Shown piece after piece: positions 33,307 through 42,635 of a stretch of DNA of 64,000 bases. Position numbers and translations under genes: made by a program. Position 1 is the first letter of the stretch. Each line of letters begins with the position of its first letter. The DNA is from an uncultured Bradyrhizobium sp. (lineage in GTDB: Bacteria; Pseudomonadota; Alphaproteobacteria; Rhizobiales; Xanthobacteraceae). The stretch spans positions 1 to 64,000 of the forward strand of contig NZ_CAKZHY010000123.1 of assembly GCF_936928535.1 (NCBI RefSeq), read 5' to 3'. The notes beneath the pieces are model-generated. The model made no database searches. It had not been told where the DNA came from and worked only from the letters and a program-made list of their open reading frames with translations.

Positions 33307-34410
33307 GTGATGGACAATTCCCCCTTGATTCTTCTCGCCGCGGGCGGCACCGGCGGCCATTTGTTTCCGGCCGAGGCGCTTGGCGTCGAGCTGATCCGGC
33401 GCGGCTTTCGCGTGCGGCTTGTCACCGATGACCGCGCACTGCGCTACAGCGGGTTGTTCAGCAAGGACATGATCGACGTCGTCGCGAGCGAGACCGCGCG
33501 CGGCCGCAATCCGCTCCAGCTCGCCTATGCCGGCCTGACGCTCGCGACCGGCACGCTCTCCGCTTATCGGCTGATCAAGCGCTTGAAGCCTGCCGCGGTC
33601 GTCGGCTTCGGCGGCTATCCGACATTGCCGCCGCTGGTCGCGGCGAAATTCGCAGATGTGCCCAGCATCATCCACGAGGCCAATGCCGTGCTCGGTCGCG
33701 CCAACCGTTTCCTGTCGAGCCGCGTCCGGGCCATCGCGACGTCCTTGCCTGGTGTGCTCGACCGCGATCCGGCGCTGGCAGGCAAGACCACGACGGTCGG
33801 CACGCCCATGCGGCCGGCGGTCCTCGCTGCGGCGGCGGTGCCCTATGCCGCACCCGAAGTGAACGGCCCGCTGCGCCTGCTTGTCGTCGGCGGCAGCCAG
33901 GGCGCGCGCATCATGGCCGATATCGTGCCAGGCGCGATCGAGCGGCTCGAGCCCGCTTTGTGGAGCCGGCTCGTGCTGACCCAGCAGGTGCGCGACGAGG
34001 ACATGAGCCGCGTGCGCGCGGTCTACGACAAGCTCAAGATCAAGGTGGAGCTCGCGCCGTTCTTCACCGATCTGCCGGCGCGGCTCGCCTCCAACCACCT
34101 GATCGTGTCGCGGTCCGGCGCGGGCACTGTCGCCGAACTCGCCGCGATCGGGCGGCCCTCGATCCTGGTGCCGCTGCCGGGCTCGATCGACCAGGACCAG
34201 TTCGCCAATGCCGGCGTGCTCGCCAAGGTCGACGGCGCAGTCCGCATCCCGCAGACCGAATTTACCTCCGATCGGCTCGCCTCCGAGATCTCCGGCTCCG
34301 CCGCCGAGCCTGCACGCCTTGCGGCCATGGCTGCTGCGGCGAAGGGGGCCGGCCGGCTCGACGCCGCCGAGCGGCTGGCCGATCTGGTGGTCAAAGTCGC
34401 GGGAATCTGA
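33307..34410 (+). CDS. murG: MurG, lipid II-forming N-acetylglucosamine transferase
   Basis: The 367-residue protein has the N-terminal LAAGGTGGHLFPAEALGVEL, VVGFGGYPTLPPLVAA, HEANAVLGRANRFL, LLVVGGSQGARIMADIVP and the UDP-GlcNAc site SRSGAGTVAELAAIGRPSIL. It adds GlcNAc to lipid I at the inner face of the membrane. Start is GTG at 33307 or the ATG directly after it at 33310; GGGCGG upstream does not decide. A long repeat of a different family follows the stop. Confidence 0.96.
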   Translation: MMDNSPLILLAAGGTGGHLFPAEALGVELIRRGFRVRLVTDDRALRYSGLFSKDMIDVVASETARGRNPLQLAYAGLTLATGTLSAYRLIKRLKPAAVVGFGGYPTLPPLVAAKFADVPSIIHEANAVLGRANRFLSSRVRAIATSLPGVLDRDPALAGKTTTVGTPMRPAVLAAAAVPYAAPEVNGPLRLLVVGGSQGARIMADIVPGAIERLEPALWSRLVLTQQVRDEDMSRVRAVYDKLKIKVELAPFFTDLPARLASNHLIVSRSGAGTVAELAAIGRPSILVPLPGSIDQDQFANAGVLAKVDGAVRIPQTEFTSDRLASEISGSAAEPARLAAMAAAAKGAGRLDAAERLADLVVKVAGI

Positions 34411-34441
34411 CGCGAAACCGGCCAAATTTCGTACTTTTGCC

Positions 34442-34589
34442 GTCATGGCCGGGCTTGTCGACCAAGTCGGATTTATCCGACTTGGTTCTTTTAAAAAGAC
34501 GGCACTCGATATACCGAGTGCCTACGCATCCACGTCTTGCAAGAAAGACGCTAAGATTCGTGGATGCCCGGGACAAGCCCGGACATGAC
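34442..34589. repeat. Family C palindromic repeat between murG and murC
   Basis: GTCATGGCCGGGCTTGTC at the left matches GGACAAGCCCGGACATGAC at the right as an inverted copy. Inside are further inverted pairs: AAGTCGGAT/ATCCGACTT, CACTCG/CGAGTG and GCATCCACG/CGTGGATGC, plus CGTCTT/AAGACG. The element is a 148-base nested cruciform. It is distinct from families A and B. Confidence 0.85.
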
Positions 34590-34610
34590 GACGGAACAGC
34601 GGGATAGAGC

Positions 34611-36014
34611 ATGAGACTGCCGCGCGAGATCGGACCCATCCACTTCGTCGGGATCGGCGGGATCGGCATGAGCGGCATCGCCGAGGTGCTGGTCAATCTC
34701 GGCTATGCCGTGCAGGGCTCGGACGCATCAGACAATTACAATCTCGATCGCCTGCGCAAGAAGGGCGCCAAGGTCTCGGTCGGCCACAAGGCCGAGAATG
34801 TCGATGGCGCCGAGGTCGTCGTCGTCTCCACCGCGATCAAGCGCGACAATCCGGAATTGATGGCGGCGCGCGCGCGGCGCATTCCCGTGGTGCGCCGCGC
34901 CGAGATGCTTGCCGAATTGATGCGGCTGAAGAGCTGCGTCGCGATTGCCGGCACGCACGGCAAGACCACGACCACCACGATGGTGGCGACGCTGCTCGAT
35001 GCCGGCGGGCTCGATCCCACCGTGATCAACGGCGGCATCATCAACGCCTATGGCTCCAACGCGCGGTTAGGGGCCGGTGACTGGATGGTGGTGGAGGCCG
35101 ACGAGAGCGACGGCACGTTCCTGAAGCTGCCGACGGACGTGGCGATCGTCACCAATGTCGACCCCGAGCACCTCGATCACTTCAAGACGTTCGATGCCGT
35201 GCAGGATGCGTTCCGGCACTTCGTCGAGAACTTGCCGTTCTACGGCTTTGCCGTGATGTGCATCGATCATCCCGTCGTGCAGACCCTCGTCGGCAAGATC
35301 GAGGATCGCCGCATCATCACTTATGGTGAGAACCCACAAGCTGACGCGCGACTGCTCGACCTGACGCCGATGGGCGGCGGCTCGAAGTTCAAGGTCGCGT
35401 TCCACGATCGCAAGACCGGCGCCGTGCACGAGATCGCCGATCTCATGCTGCCGATGCCGGGCCGTCACAACGCCTCCAACGCAACGGCGGCGATCGCGGT
35501 CGCGCGCGAGCTCGGCGTCTCCGACGATGCTATCCGCAAGGCCATCGCGGGCTTCGGCGGCGTCAAGCGCCGCTTCACCAAGACCGGTGAGTGGAACGGC
35601 GTCACCGTGATCGACGATTACGGCCATCACCCTGTCGAGATCGCAGCGGTGCTGAAGGCCGCGCGGGAATCCACCAACGGCAAGATCATCGCCGTGGTGC
35701 AGCCGCACCGCTACACCCGCCTGCAATCGTTGTTCGAGGAATTCTGCACCTGCTTCAACGACGCCGATGCGGTGGTCGTCGCCGACGTCTATGCCGCCGG
35801 CGAGAGCCCGATCGACGGCATCGACCGCGATCATTTCGTCGCCGGCCTGCGCGCCCATGGCCATCGCGATGTGATCCCGCTGCCGGCAGCGGCGGAGCTT
35901 CCGGGCATCGTGAAGGGATTGGCGAAATCAGGCGATCTCGTCGTGTGCTTAGGGGCCGGTAACATCACGCAATGGGCGTATGCATTGCCGGATCAGTTGA
36001 AGGCGCTGGGGTAG
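34611..36014 (+). CDS. murC: UDP-MurNAc-L-alanine ligase MurC
   Basis: The 467-residue Mur ligase has FVGIGGIGMSGIAEVLVNLG at its start, the ATP motif AIAGTHGKTTTTTMVATLLD, VVEADESDGTFLKL, PGRHNASNATAAIAVA and VIDDYGHHPVEIAAVLKAAR. It is the first Mur ligase, joining L-alanine to UDP-MurNAc. murB follows four bases later. Confidence 0.97.
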   Translation: MRLPREIGPIHFVGIGGIGMSGIAEVLVNLGYAVQGSDASDNYNLDRLRKKGAKVSVGHKAENVDGAEVVVVSTAIKRDNPELMAARARRIPVVRRAEMLAELMRLKSCVAIAGTHGKTTTTTMVATLLDAGGLDPTVINGGIINAYGSNARLGAGDWMVVEADESDGTFLKLPTDVAIVTNVDPEHLDHFKTFDAVQDAFRHFVENLPFYGFAVMCIDHPVVQTLVGKIEDRRIITYGENPQADARLLDLTPMGGGSKFKVAFHDRKTGAVHEIADLMLPMPGRHNASNATAAIAVARELGVSDDAIRKAIAGFGGVKRRFTKTGEWNGVTVIDDYGHHPVEIAAVLKAARESTNGKIIAVVQPHRYTRLQSLFEEFCTCFNDADAVVVADVYAAGESPIDGIDRDHFVAGLRAHGHRDVIPLPAAAELPGIVKGLAKSGDLVVCLGAGNITQWAYALPDQLKALG

Positions 36015-36018
36015 GGCC

Positions 36019-36936
36019 GTGAGCTTCCCCGACATCATGCCTGAGCTCAAAGCCGCGATGCCGGAGCTGCGCGGCCGGCTGCTTGCGAACCAGTCGCTGG
36101 CCGAACTGACCTGGTTTCGCGTCGGCGGCCCGGCGCAGGTGCTGTTTACGCCGGCAGACGAGGATGATCTCGCTTACTTCCTGGCGCATCTCGCTTCCGA
36201 CATTCCCGTCTACGTCGTTGGCGTCGGCTCCAACCTGATCGTGCGCGATGGCGGCATTGCGGGGGTGGTGATCCGCCTCGCGCCGCGCGCTTTCGGCGAG
36301 GCTAGCGCGAACGGCGATACCATCACCGCCGGTGCGGCCGCACTCGACAAGCGCGTTGCGGAGGTTGCGGCCAGCTCCAATATCGGCGGGCTCGAATTCT
36401 ACTTCGGTATTCCCGGCACGATCGGCGGTGCGCTGCGCATGAACGCCGGCGCCAATGGCGGCGAGACGAAGGACGTGCTGATCGAGGCACGCGGCGTCGG
36501 CCGCGACGGCATCAGGCACGTCTTCTCCAACGCCGACATGAAGTTCGTCTATCGCAACAGCGGTGTCGATCCCTCCATCATCTTTACCTCCGCGCGTTTC
36601 CGCGGCGAGATCAGGGATGCGGAGGCGATCCGCGCCCGCATGGCGGACGTGCAAAGCCATCGCGAGACCGCGCAGCCGATCCGCGAAAAGACCGGCGGCT
36701 CGACCTTCAAGAATCCGCCCGGCCACTCCGCCTGGAAGCTGGTGGATGCTGCCGGCTGCCGCGGCCTGCGGGTCGGCGGCGCTCAGGTCTCGGAGATGCA
36801 CTGCAACTTCCTGATCAACGCCGGCGATGCCACCGCGCACGACATCGAGACGCTGGGCGAGACCGTGCGCGAACGCGTGAAGGCGAATTCCGGAATTGAG
36901 CTGCACTGGGAAATCAAGCGGGTCGGTATCCGTTAA
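36019..36936 (+). CDS. murB: UDP-N-acetylenolpyruvoylglucosamine reductase MurB
   Basis: The 305-residue flavoprotein begins with GTG at 36019, four bases after murC. It shows the FAD-binding region TWFRVGGPAQVLF, VGVGSNLIVRDGGIAGVVIR, IPGTIGGALRMNAGANGGET and the C-terminal STFKNPPGHSAWKLVDAAG with the proton-donor Ser. It reduces the enolpyruvyl group to make UDP-MurNAc, the substrate of MurC. The absence of the extra Tyr loop marks it as a type II enzyme, as usual in this group (inferred). Confidence 0.96.
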   Translation: MSFPDIMPELKAAMPELRGRLLANQSLAELTWFRVGGPAQVLFTPADEDDLAYFLAHLASDIPVYVVGVGSNLIVRDGGIAGVVIRLAPRAFGEASANGDTITAGAAALDKRVAEVAASSNIGGLEFYFGIPGTIGGALRMNAGANGGETKDVLIEARGVGRDGIRHVFSNADMKFVYRNSGVDPSIIFTSARFRGEIRDAEAIRARMADVQSHRETAQPIREKTGGSTFKNPPGHSAWKLVDAAGCRGLRVGGAQVSEMHCNFLINAGDATAHDIETLGETVRERVKANSGIELHWEIKRVGIR

Positions 36937-36938
36937 CT

Positions 36939-37038
36939 GTCATTCCGGGGCGATGCGTTAGCATCGAACCCGGAATCTCGAGATTCTCAGGTGCGCAATT
37001 GCGCACCAGGGTTCGCGCTCGGCGCGCCCCGGAATGAC
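36939..37038. repeat. Family A repeat between murB and ddl
   Basis: GTCATTCCGGGGCGATGCG at the left and GCGCGCCCCGGAATGAC at the right are inverted ends. The inner arms include AACCCGGAATCTCGAGATTC and a GTGCGCAATTGCGCAC palindrome. It fills the murB-ddl gap. Confidence 0.88.
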
Positions 37039-37055
37039 CTAATACGAGGACACGA

Positions 37056-38042
37056 ATGCGAATCACCATCCTCTTCGGCGGCTCCAATCGCGAACGTCTG
37101 GTTTCGGTCGCCTCGGCCCAGGCGCTGCATCAGGCGCTGCCCGAGGCCGAGCTTTGGTTCTGGGATGTCGAGGACAAGGTGCATGTCGTGCAGTCGAGGC
37201 AACTGCTCGAACATAGCAGGCCCTTCGAGGACGAGTTCAAGCCCGGCAATGCAGGCATTGCGTTGGCGCAGGCACTCGACAAGGCCAGGGCGGAAGACCG
37301 CGTCCTCGTGCTCAGCCTGCATGGCGGAAGCGCCGAGAACGGCGAATTGCAGGTGATGTGCGAGACGCGCGGTGTGCCATTCACCGGCTCCGGCTCGGCC
37401 TCCTCGCATCTCGCCTTCGACAAGATCGCGGCCAAGCGGTTTGCCAGGCTCGGTGGCGTTACGCCGCCTGAAGGCATCGCGCTTGAAAACATCGACGAGG
37501 CCTTCGCCGAATATGGGAGGCTGATCGCAAAACCGGCGCGCGACGGCTCGAGCTATGGCCTGATCTTCGTCAATGCCAAGCAGGATCTCGTCGCGGTCCG
37601 CAACGCCGCCAAGCACGAAGAGTATGTGATCGAGCCCTACATCGCCGGTGTCGAGGCGACCTGCGGCGTGCTCGAGCGCACCGACGGCTCGATCATCTCG
37701 CTGCCGCCGATCGAGATCATTCCGGGTGAGGGCAATTTCGACTACGCCGCAAAATATCTGCTGTCGACGACCCAGGAGATCTGCCCCGGCCGCTTTACGC
37801 CCGACATCACCGCCGCCCTCAAGAGCCAGGCGATGCTGGCGCACCGGGCGATGTCCTGCACCGGCTATTCCCGCTCCGACTTCATCGTCTCGGAGAAGGG
37901 GCTGGTCTATCTCGAAACCAACACGCTGCCCGGGCTGACCAAGTCCTCGCTCTACCCCAAGGCGCTGAAAGCCGAGGGCATCGCCTTCGTCGACTTCCTC
38001 CGCGGCCTGATCGAGCTCGCCGAGCGGCGGGTGCGGAAATAG
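37056..38042 (+). CDS. ddl: D-alanine-D-alanine ligase family protein
   Basis: The 328-residue ATP-grasp protein sits where ddlB is normally found. It has FTGSGSASSHLAFDKIAAKR, IAKPARDGSSYGLIFV, VIEPYIAGVEATCGVLERTD, PIEIIPGEGNFDYAAKYL and SRSDFIVSEKGLVYLETNTL with the metal-binding ETNTLPG end. It makes the D-Ala-D-Ala used by MurF. The N-terminus (ILFGGSNRERLVSVASAQAL) differs from the standard GGxSxE motif: it reads GGSNRERLVS, so the D-Ala site at this end is slightly atypical. The family still fits well. Confidence 0.88.
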   Translation: MRITILFGGSNRERLVSVASAQALHQALPEAELWFWDVEDKVHVVQSRQLLEHSRPFEDEFKPGNAGIALAQALDKARAEDRVLVLSLHGGSAENGELQVMCETRGVPFTGSGSASSHLAFDKIAAKRFARLGGVTPPEGIALENIDEAFAEYGRLIAKPARDGSSYGLIFVNAKQDLVAVRNAAKHEEYVIEPYIAGVEATCGVLERTDGSIISLPPIEIIPGEGNFDYAAKYLLSTTQEICPGRFTPDITAALKSQAMLAHRAMSCTGYSRSDFIVSEKGLVYLETNTLPGLTKSSLYPKALKAEGIAFVDFLRGLIELAERRVRK

Positions 38043-38388
38043 TTAGGATTGGTTAACGGCTGGACCGGCCAAAACGCCCGATTTGGTGCCCAAAGCCGGT
38101 AAAATGCCGGACATCGTGGCGCAACTGCCTCACTTGGCTGGGCAAAAAGCATCTCCCGTTAACGAACTTTACCTTTTGTTTACCAGGACGTCCGAAGGTT
38201 AACGCTGGCGGCGCATATGGCGTTCTGGCTGCCGGCGCGTGAGCCGTTTCGGATTGTTCCGATCGGTAAACGCCTTGAAGGGGAGCGGTTTCTTCTACCG
38301 AAGACCATCACCCGGCCCGGCACGTCCGAGACGTCATGTTCGCCAGGACCCGCGCAAGTCGCGGGCAAACTGTTGACGAGCTCGTGCA
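38043..38388. other. Intergenic region before ftsQ, probable ftsQAZ promoter region
   Basis: The 346 bases hold GGTTAACGG at about 38047, CGTTAACGAAC at about 38158 and GGTTAACGC at about 38198. A TTAC-N7-TTAC pair lies at 38169-38183. No frame here is convincing as a gene. The wide gap, coming after a tightly packed run, suggests an independent promoter for ftsQAZ. Confidence 0.5.
38159..38203 (+). promoter_or_regulatory. Possible CtrA-like sites upstream of ftsQ
   Basis: TTAC at 38169-38172 and TTAC at 38180-38183 are separated by exactly seven bases, close to the CtrA consensus TTAA-N7-TTAA. TTAAC half-sites flank it. CtrA controls ftsQA or ftsZ in Caulobacter; the match here is degenerate. 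Confidence 0.25.
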
Positions 38389-39408
38389 ATGGATGGAGCA
38401 GGAAGCCTCACCCGATCGTTTATGAGATCGCTGAGGCCCCAAGCTGACCTGAAGGCGGCCGCTATCGGAGCGGTCGTGCTTCTGCGCGAGTGGGTGCAGG
38501 AGAAGCGCGACGAGACGCGGGTCGCTGCTCAAGACAGGATCAAGAAAAAGAAGGCCCTGGTCGAGCGCGAGCCGCCGCCGCGCCTGGTTGCGCTGGTCGA
38601 GCGCTATCTGCCGCGCCGGGTCGGGATCACGATGACCGTGCTGCTGCTGATCGGCAGCTGCGGCCTCGGCATCGTCAAGGGCGGCCATCTCCAGGATTTC
38701 ATCACCGCGGTCAGCGACGCGCGCAACGCCATGGCCAATTCGGCCGGCTTCCGTATCACCTCGGTCGTGATCAACGGCCGCAAGCAGCTCAGCCAGGACG
38801 AGATCCTCGCGATCGGCGGCGTCAGCGGGCGTTCCTCGCTGCTGTTCCTCGATGCCGACGACGTCCGCGACAAGCTCAAGGCCAATCCCTGGATCGCTGA
38901 CGCGACCGTGCTGAAGCTCTATCCGGGCCGCCTCATGATCGACGTCACCGAGCGCAAGGCGTTCGCGCTGTGGCAGGAGGCCGGCCGGCTCTCCGTCATC
39001 GCCGACGACGGTGCGCTGCTCGAGCCCTACGTCTCGCGCAGGTTCCTGTCGCTGCCGCTCGTGGTCGGCAAGGGCGCCGATACCCAGGCCCGCGACTTCC
39101 TGGCGCTGCTGGCACGGTATCCGCAGGTGAATTCGGTGACCAAGGCCGTGATCTATGTCGGTGAGCGGCGCTGGAACCTGAGGCTGAAGGACGGCCTCGA
39201 CATCCGCCTGCCGGAGCAGGACGTCGGCAATGCACTTGCCGCGCTCTCCAAGCTCGACCAGGACGATCGCCTGTTCTCGAAGGACATCGTCGCGATCGAC
39301 ATGCGCCTGCCTGACCGTCTGGTGGTGCAGCTGTCCGACGACGCCGCCAAGGCGCGCGACGATCTCTTCAAGGACAAGAAGAAAAAGAAGGCCGGGGACG
39401 CCGCATGA
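38389..39408 (+). CDS. ftsQ: Cell division protein FtsQ
   Basis: The 339-residue product has a long basic cytoplasmic part and one membrane segment (about 84-104: MTVLLLIGSCGLGIVKGG). A POTRA domain (FRITSVVINGRKQLSQDEIL, SSLLFLDADDVRDKLKANPW) and the FtsQ beta domain follow, with a lysine-rich tail. It joins FtsL and FtsB in the periplasm to control FtsW and FtsI. The start could be 38389 or the Met at 38422; neither has a strong ribosome-binding site. Its end overlaps ftsA by four bases (ATGA). Confidence 0.9.
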   Translation: MDGAGSLTRSFMRSLRPQADLKAAAIGAVVLLREWVQEKRDETRVAAQDRIKKKKALVEREPPPRLVALVERYLPRRVGITMTVLLLIGSCGLGIVKGGHLQDFITAVSDARNAMANSAGFRITSVVINGRKQLSQDEILAIGGVSGRSSLLFLDADDVRDKLKANPWIADATVLKLYPGRLMIDVTERKAFALWQEAGRLSVIADDGALLEPYVSRRFLSLPLVVGKGADTQARDFLALLARYPQVNSVTKAVIYVGERRWNLRLKDGLDIRLPEQDVGNALAALSKLDQDDRLFSKDIVAIDMRLPDRLVVQLSDDAAKARDDLFKDKKKKKAGDAA

Positions 39409-40727
39409 CCGGTCTTGATCGCACCCAGACGCCGAAGACGCGCCCGATGCCGCACAAGCGCGGCGGCCTCGTTGCGTGCCTCGACATCGGCACCAGCAAG
39501 ATCGCCTGCATGATCGCGCGGCTGAAGCCGTCGGCGCCGAGCGAAGCCCTGCAGGGCCGGACCCATGCGGTGGAATTGATCGGCTACAGCCAGATCCAGT
39601 CGCGCGGCATGAAGGCCGGCGCCGTGATCGATCTTTCCGAATGCGAGCAGTCGGTGCGCCAGGCCGTCGGGCTTGCCGAGAAAATGGCCAAGGTCCGGGT
39701 CGAGTCCGTGCTGCTGTCCGTCTCCGGCGGCCGGCTCTCCGGCCAGCTCGTCGAAGCCGCCGCCGATATCCGCGGCGGCGCGGTGACGCCGGCCGATGTC
39801 AGCCGCGTCACCTCCACGGGCATGCGCCATGCCACCGGCGAGGGCCGCACAGTGCTGCATGCACTGCCGGTCGGTTACACGCTCGACGGCGTCAAGGGCA
39901 TTCGCGATCCCCGTGGCATGGTCGCGCATCAATTCGGCGTCGACATGAATGTCGTCACCTGCGACGCCACCGTGGCGCGGAATCTGATGCTGGCGGTGGA
40001 ACGCTGCCACATCAATGTCGAAGCCATGGCGGCGAGCCCCTATGTGGCCGGCCTGTCGGTGCTGACCGACGACGAGGCCGATCTCGGCGCCGCCGTGATC
40101 GAGATGGGCGCAGGCACCACCACGATTGCAGTCTATTCCGGCGGTCGCTTCGTGCACGCGGCCGGATTTGCGGTCGGCGGGCAACACATCACGATGGATC
40201 TTGCGCGCGGACTCTCGGCGACCATTGCCGATGCCGAGCGAATCAAGACGTTATACGGCACCGTCATCACCGGTGGATCGGACTCGCGTGAGCTGATGTC
40301 TGTACCGACAGCCGGTGACGACCAGGATCTGCCGCAGATCGTTTCGCGCGCCACCATCGCCAACATCGTCAAGCATCGTGCCGAGGAAGTCTTCGAAATG
40401 GTTCGGGACAAGCTGAAGGATTCGTCCTTCGCGGCAGAGCCCAAGGGCCGCGTCGTGCTTTCGGGCGGCGCCTCGCAGCTCACCGGCCTCGTCGAGCTTG
40501 GAACGCAAATTCTCGGCCGGCCCGTGCGGGTCGGACGTCCGCTCGGATTTGGCCGGCTGCCCAACGAGGCGAAGAACGCCGCGTTCGCGGTGCCGGCCGG
40601 ACTTCTCGTCTACCCGCAATATGTTCACCTCGAACATGTCGAACCGCGGCATACGCGGCAGCAGGTCAGGACAGGGACCGGCGGTTATTTCGGAAAGGTC
40701 GGACGATGGCTACGCGAGGGCTTTTGA
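39405..40727 (+). CDS. ftsA: Cell division protein FtsA
   Basis: The 440-residue actin-like ATPase has the phosphate-binding start ACLDIGTSKIACMIARLKPS and SRGMKAGAVIDLSECEQSVR. It also has AAVIEMGAGTTTIAVYSGGR and VVLSGGASQLTGLVELGTQI, and ends in an amphipathic membrane-targeting tail (YFGKVGRWLREGF). It anchors FtsZ filaments to the membrane. It overlaps ftsQ by four bases; ftsZ starts 87 bases later. Confidence 0.97.
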   Translation: MTGLDRTQTPKTRPMPHKRGGLVACLDIGTSKIACMIARLKPSAPSEALQGRTHAVELIGYSQIQSRGMKAGAVIDLSECEQSVRQAVGLAEKMAKVRVESVLLSVSGGRLSGQLVEAAADIRGGAVTPADVSRVTSTGMRHATGEGRTVLHALPVGYTLDGVKGIRDPRGMVAHQFGVDMNVVTCDATVARNLMLAVERCHINVEAMAASPYVAGLSVLTDDEADLGAAVIEMGAGTTTIAVYSGGRFVHAAGFAVGGQHITMDLARGLSATIADAERIKTLYGTVITGGSDSRELMSVPTAGDDQDLPQIVSRATIANIVKHRAEEVFEMVRDKLKDSSFAAEPKGRVVLSGGASQLTGLVELGTQILGRPVRVGRPLGFGRLPNEAKNAAFAVPAGLLVYPQYVHLEHVEPRHTRQQVRTGTGGYFGKVGRWLREGF

Positions 40728-40814
40728 TGACCGATTTCCGCAATTTCTCATTTTCACCAACTCCCGCGGCCGCAGGCCGGGGCGAACCCACGCGCGCGTG
40801 ATCGAGAGGCAAAC

Positions 40815-42608
40815 ATGACCATCAGCATCAATGTTCCTGATATTCACGAGTTGAAGCCCCGCATCACCGTGTTCGGCGTCGGCGGCGCCGGAGGCAACGC
40901 CGTCAACAACATGATCACGGCGGGCCTGCAGGGCGTCGACTTCGTGGTCGCCAACACCGACGCGCAGGCGCTGACGATGTCGAAGGCGCAGCGCATCGTG
41001 CAGATGGGCACCGCGGTGACGCAAGGCCTCGGCGCGGGTTCGCAGCCGAATGTCGGCGCTGCGGCCGCCGAAGAAGTCATCGACGAGCTGCGCGATCATC
41101 TCTCGGGCGCCAACATGGTGTTCGTCACCGCCGGCATGGGCGGCGGCACCGGCACCGGCGCAGCCCCTGTTATCGCCAAGACCGCGCGCGACATGGGCAT
41201 CCTCACCGTCGGCGTCGTGACCAAGCCGTTCCACTTCGAAGGCGGTCGCCGCATGCGCACCGCCGAGGCCGGCATCAATGAGCTTCACAAGGTCGTCGAC
41301 ACGCTTCTGATCATCCCGAACCAGAACCTGTTCCGGGTCGCCAACGAGAAGACCACCTTTGCCGACGCCTTCGCGATGGCCGACCAGGTGCTCTACTCGG
41401 GCGTTGCCTGCATCACCGACCTGATGGTCAAGGAAGGCCTGATCAATCTCGACTTCGCCGACGTCCGCGCCGTCATGCGCGAGATGGGCAAGGCGATGAT
41501 GGGCACCGGCGAAGCTTCCGGCGACAAGCGCGCGCTGACCGCTGCTGAAGCCGCGATCGCCAACCCGCTGATCGACGATTCCTCGATGAAGGGCGCCAAG
41601 GGCCTCCTGATCTCGATCACCGGCGGCAAGGACCTGACCCTGTTCGAGGTCGACGAAGCCGCGACCCGCATCCGCGAGGAAGTCGATCAGGACGCCAACA
41701 TCATCGTCGGCGCGACCTTCGACGAAGCGCTCGATGGTCTGATCCGCGTCTCGGTCGTTGCCACCGGCATCGAGCAGGCCGCGATCGCCCGCAACAGCCA
41801 GGCGACCTCTGCTCCGGTCGCAAACGCCGCGCCGCAGCAGGTGCAGCAGGCTCCCGCGGCTCCGGCCGCTGCTGCCGAGAGCCGTCTCGCCGATCTCACC
41901 GCGCGCCTTCGCGCCGACAATCAGCGCATGGCCGAGCGTGCCCAGAAGATGGAAGCGCAGATCCCGGCCGCCGCACCGGTTGCGGCCGCGCCCGTCGCCC
42001 CGCGTCCCAATGTCGAGCGTGCGGCGCTCGCCGCGATCGCGGCGGCCGTGTCCGAAGTCCCGCCCGCGCCGCAGACCTATGGCGACGTCACCGTGCGTCC
42101 GATCGCCCAGAAGCCAACGCTGTTTCCGGAACCTGAGCAGGCACCGCTTGCCATCCAGGAGCCGATGACGCCGGAAACCTTCATCCCGCCGCAGGCCGAG
42201 CGTGCTCCGGCTCGCGCGCCCCGGATGCCGCGCCTCGACGAGCTGCCGATGCCGGCCCAGGCCGAGCTTCGTCAGGCCCGTGGCGAGGTGGAAGAAGAGA
42301 CACCCCAGAAGACCCGCCTGTCGCTGCTCCAGCGCCTCGCCAATGTCGGCCTCGGCCGCCGCGACGAGGAGACCGAGGCCCCGATCGCCGCCCGCACCGC
42401 TGGCCCGGCAATGCCGGCGCTGCCCGAGCGCAAGCCGCAGCGGTCGGTGGCGCAGCAGATCGCTGCCAACGAGCCGGTCTCGGAGTACGCCCGCCGGCCC
42501 GCACCGCAGGGACTCGACGCCCATGGCCGCCCGGCACCTGTTGCGCCGGCGCCACAGGGAGACGACCATCTTGATATCCCGGCCTTCCTGCGGCGGCAGG
42601 CGACCTGA
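40815..42608 (+). CDS. ftsZ: Cell division GTPase FtsZ with long C-terminal linker
   Basis: The 597-residue protein has the tubulin-like core: ITVFGVGGAGGNAVNNMITA, the GTP loop GGGTGTGAAPVIAK (about 109-122), DFADVRAVMREMGKAMMGTG and an intact T7 region. A disordered linker of about 260 residues, rich in Ala, Pro and Gln, follows. It ends in the conserved C-terminal peptide LDIPAFLRRQ that binds FtsA and other partners. The linker is longer than in most bacteria but normal for Rhizobiales and Caulobacterales. A strong terminator follows. Confidence 0.98.
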   Translation: MTISINVPDIHELKPRITVFGVGGAGGNAVNNMITAGLQGVDFVVANTDAQALTMSKAQRIVQMGTAVTQGLGAGSQPNVGAAAAEEVIDELRDHLSGANMVFVTAGMGGGTGTGAAPVIAKTARDMGILTVGVVTKPFHFEGGRRMRTAEAGINELHKVVDTLLIIPNQNLFRVANEKTTFADAFAMADQVLYSGVACITDLMVKEGLINLDFADVRAVMREMGKAMMGTGEASGDKRALTAAEAAIANPLIDDSSMKGAKGLLISITGGKDLTLFEVDEAATRIREEVDQDANIIVGATFDEALDGLIRVSVVATGIEQAAIARNSQATSAPVANAAPQQVQQAPAAPAAAAESRLADLTARLRADNQRMAERAQKMEAQIPAAAPVAAAPVAPRPNVERAALAAIAAAVSEVPPAPQTYGDVTVRPIAQKPTLFPEPEQAPLAIQEPMTPETFIPPQAERAPARAPRMPRLDELPMPAQAELRQARGEVEEETPQKTRLSLLQRLANVGLGRRDEETEAPIAARTAGPAMPALPERKPQRSVAQQIAANEPVSEYARRPAPQGLDAHGRPAPVAPAPQGDDHLDIPAFLRRQAT

Positions 42609-42635
42609 GGATTGTTACAATAAGGCAGACGCAGA

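Noticed and set aside
38217..38447. A 76-codon plus-strand frame between ddl and ftsQ
   Set aside because: It has no ribosome-binding site, overlaps ftsQ and has no recognisable protein character.
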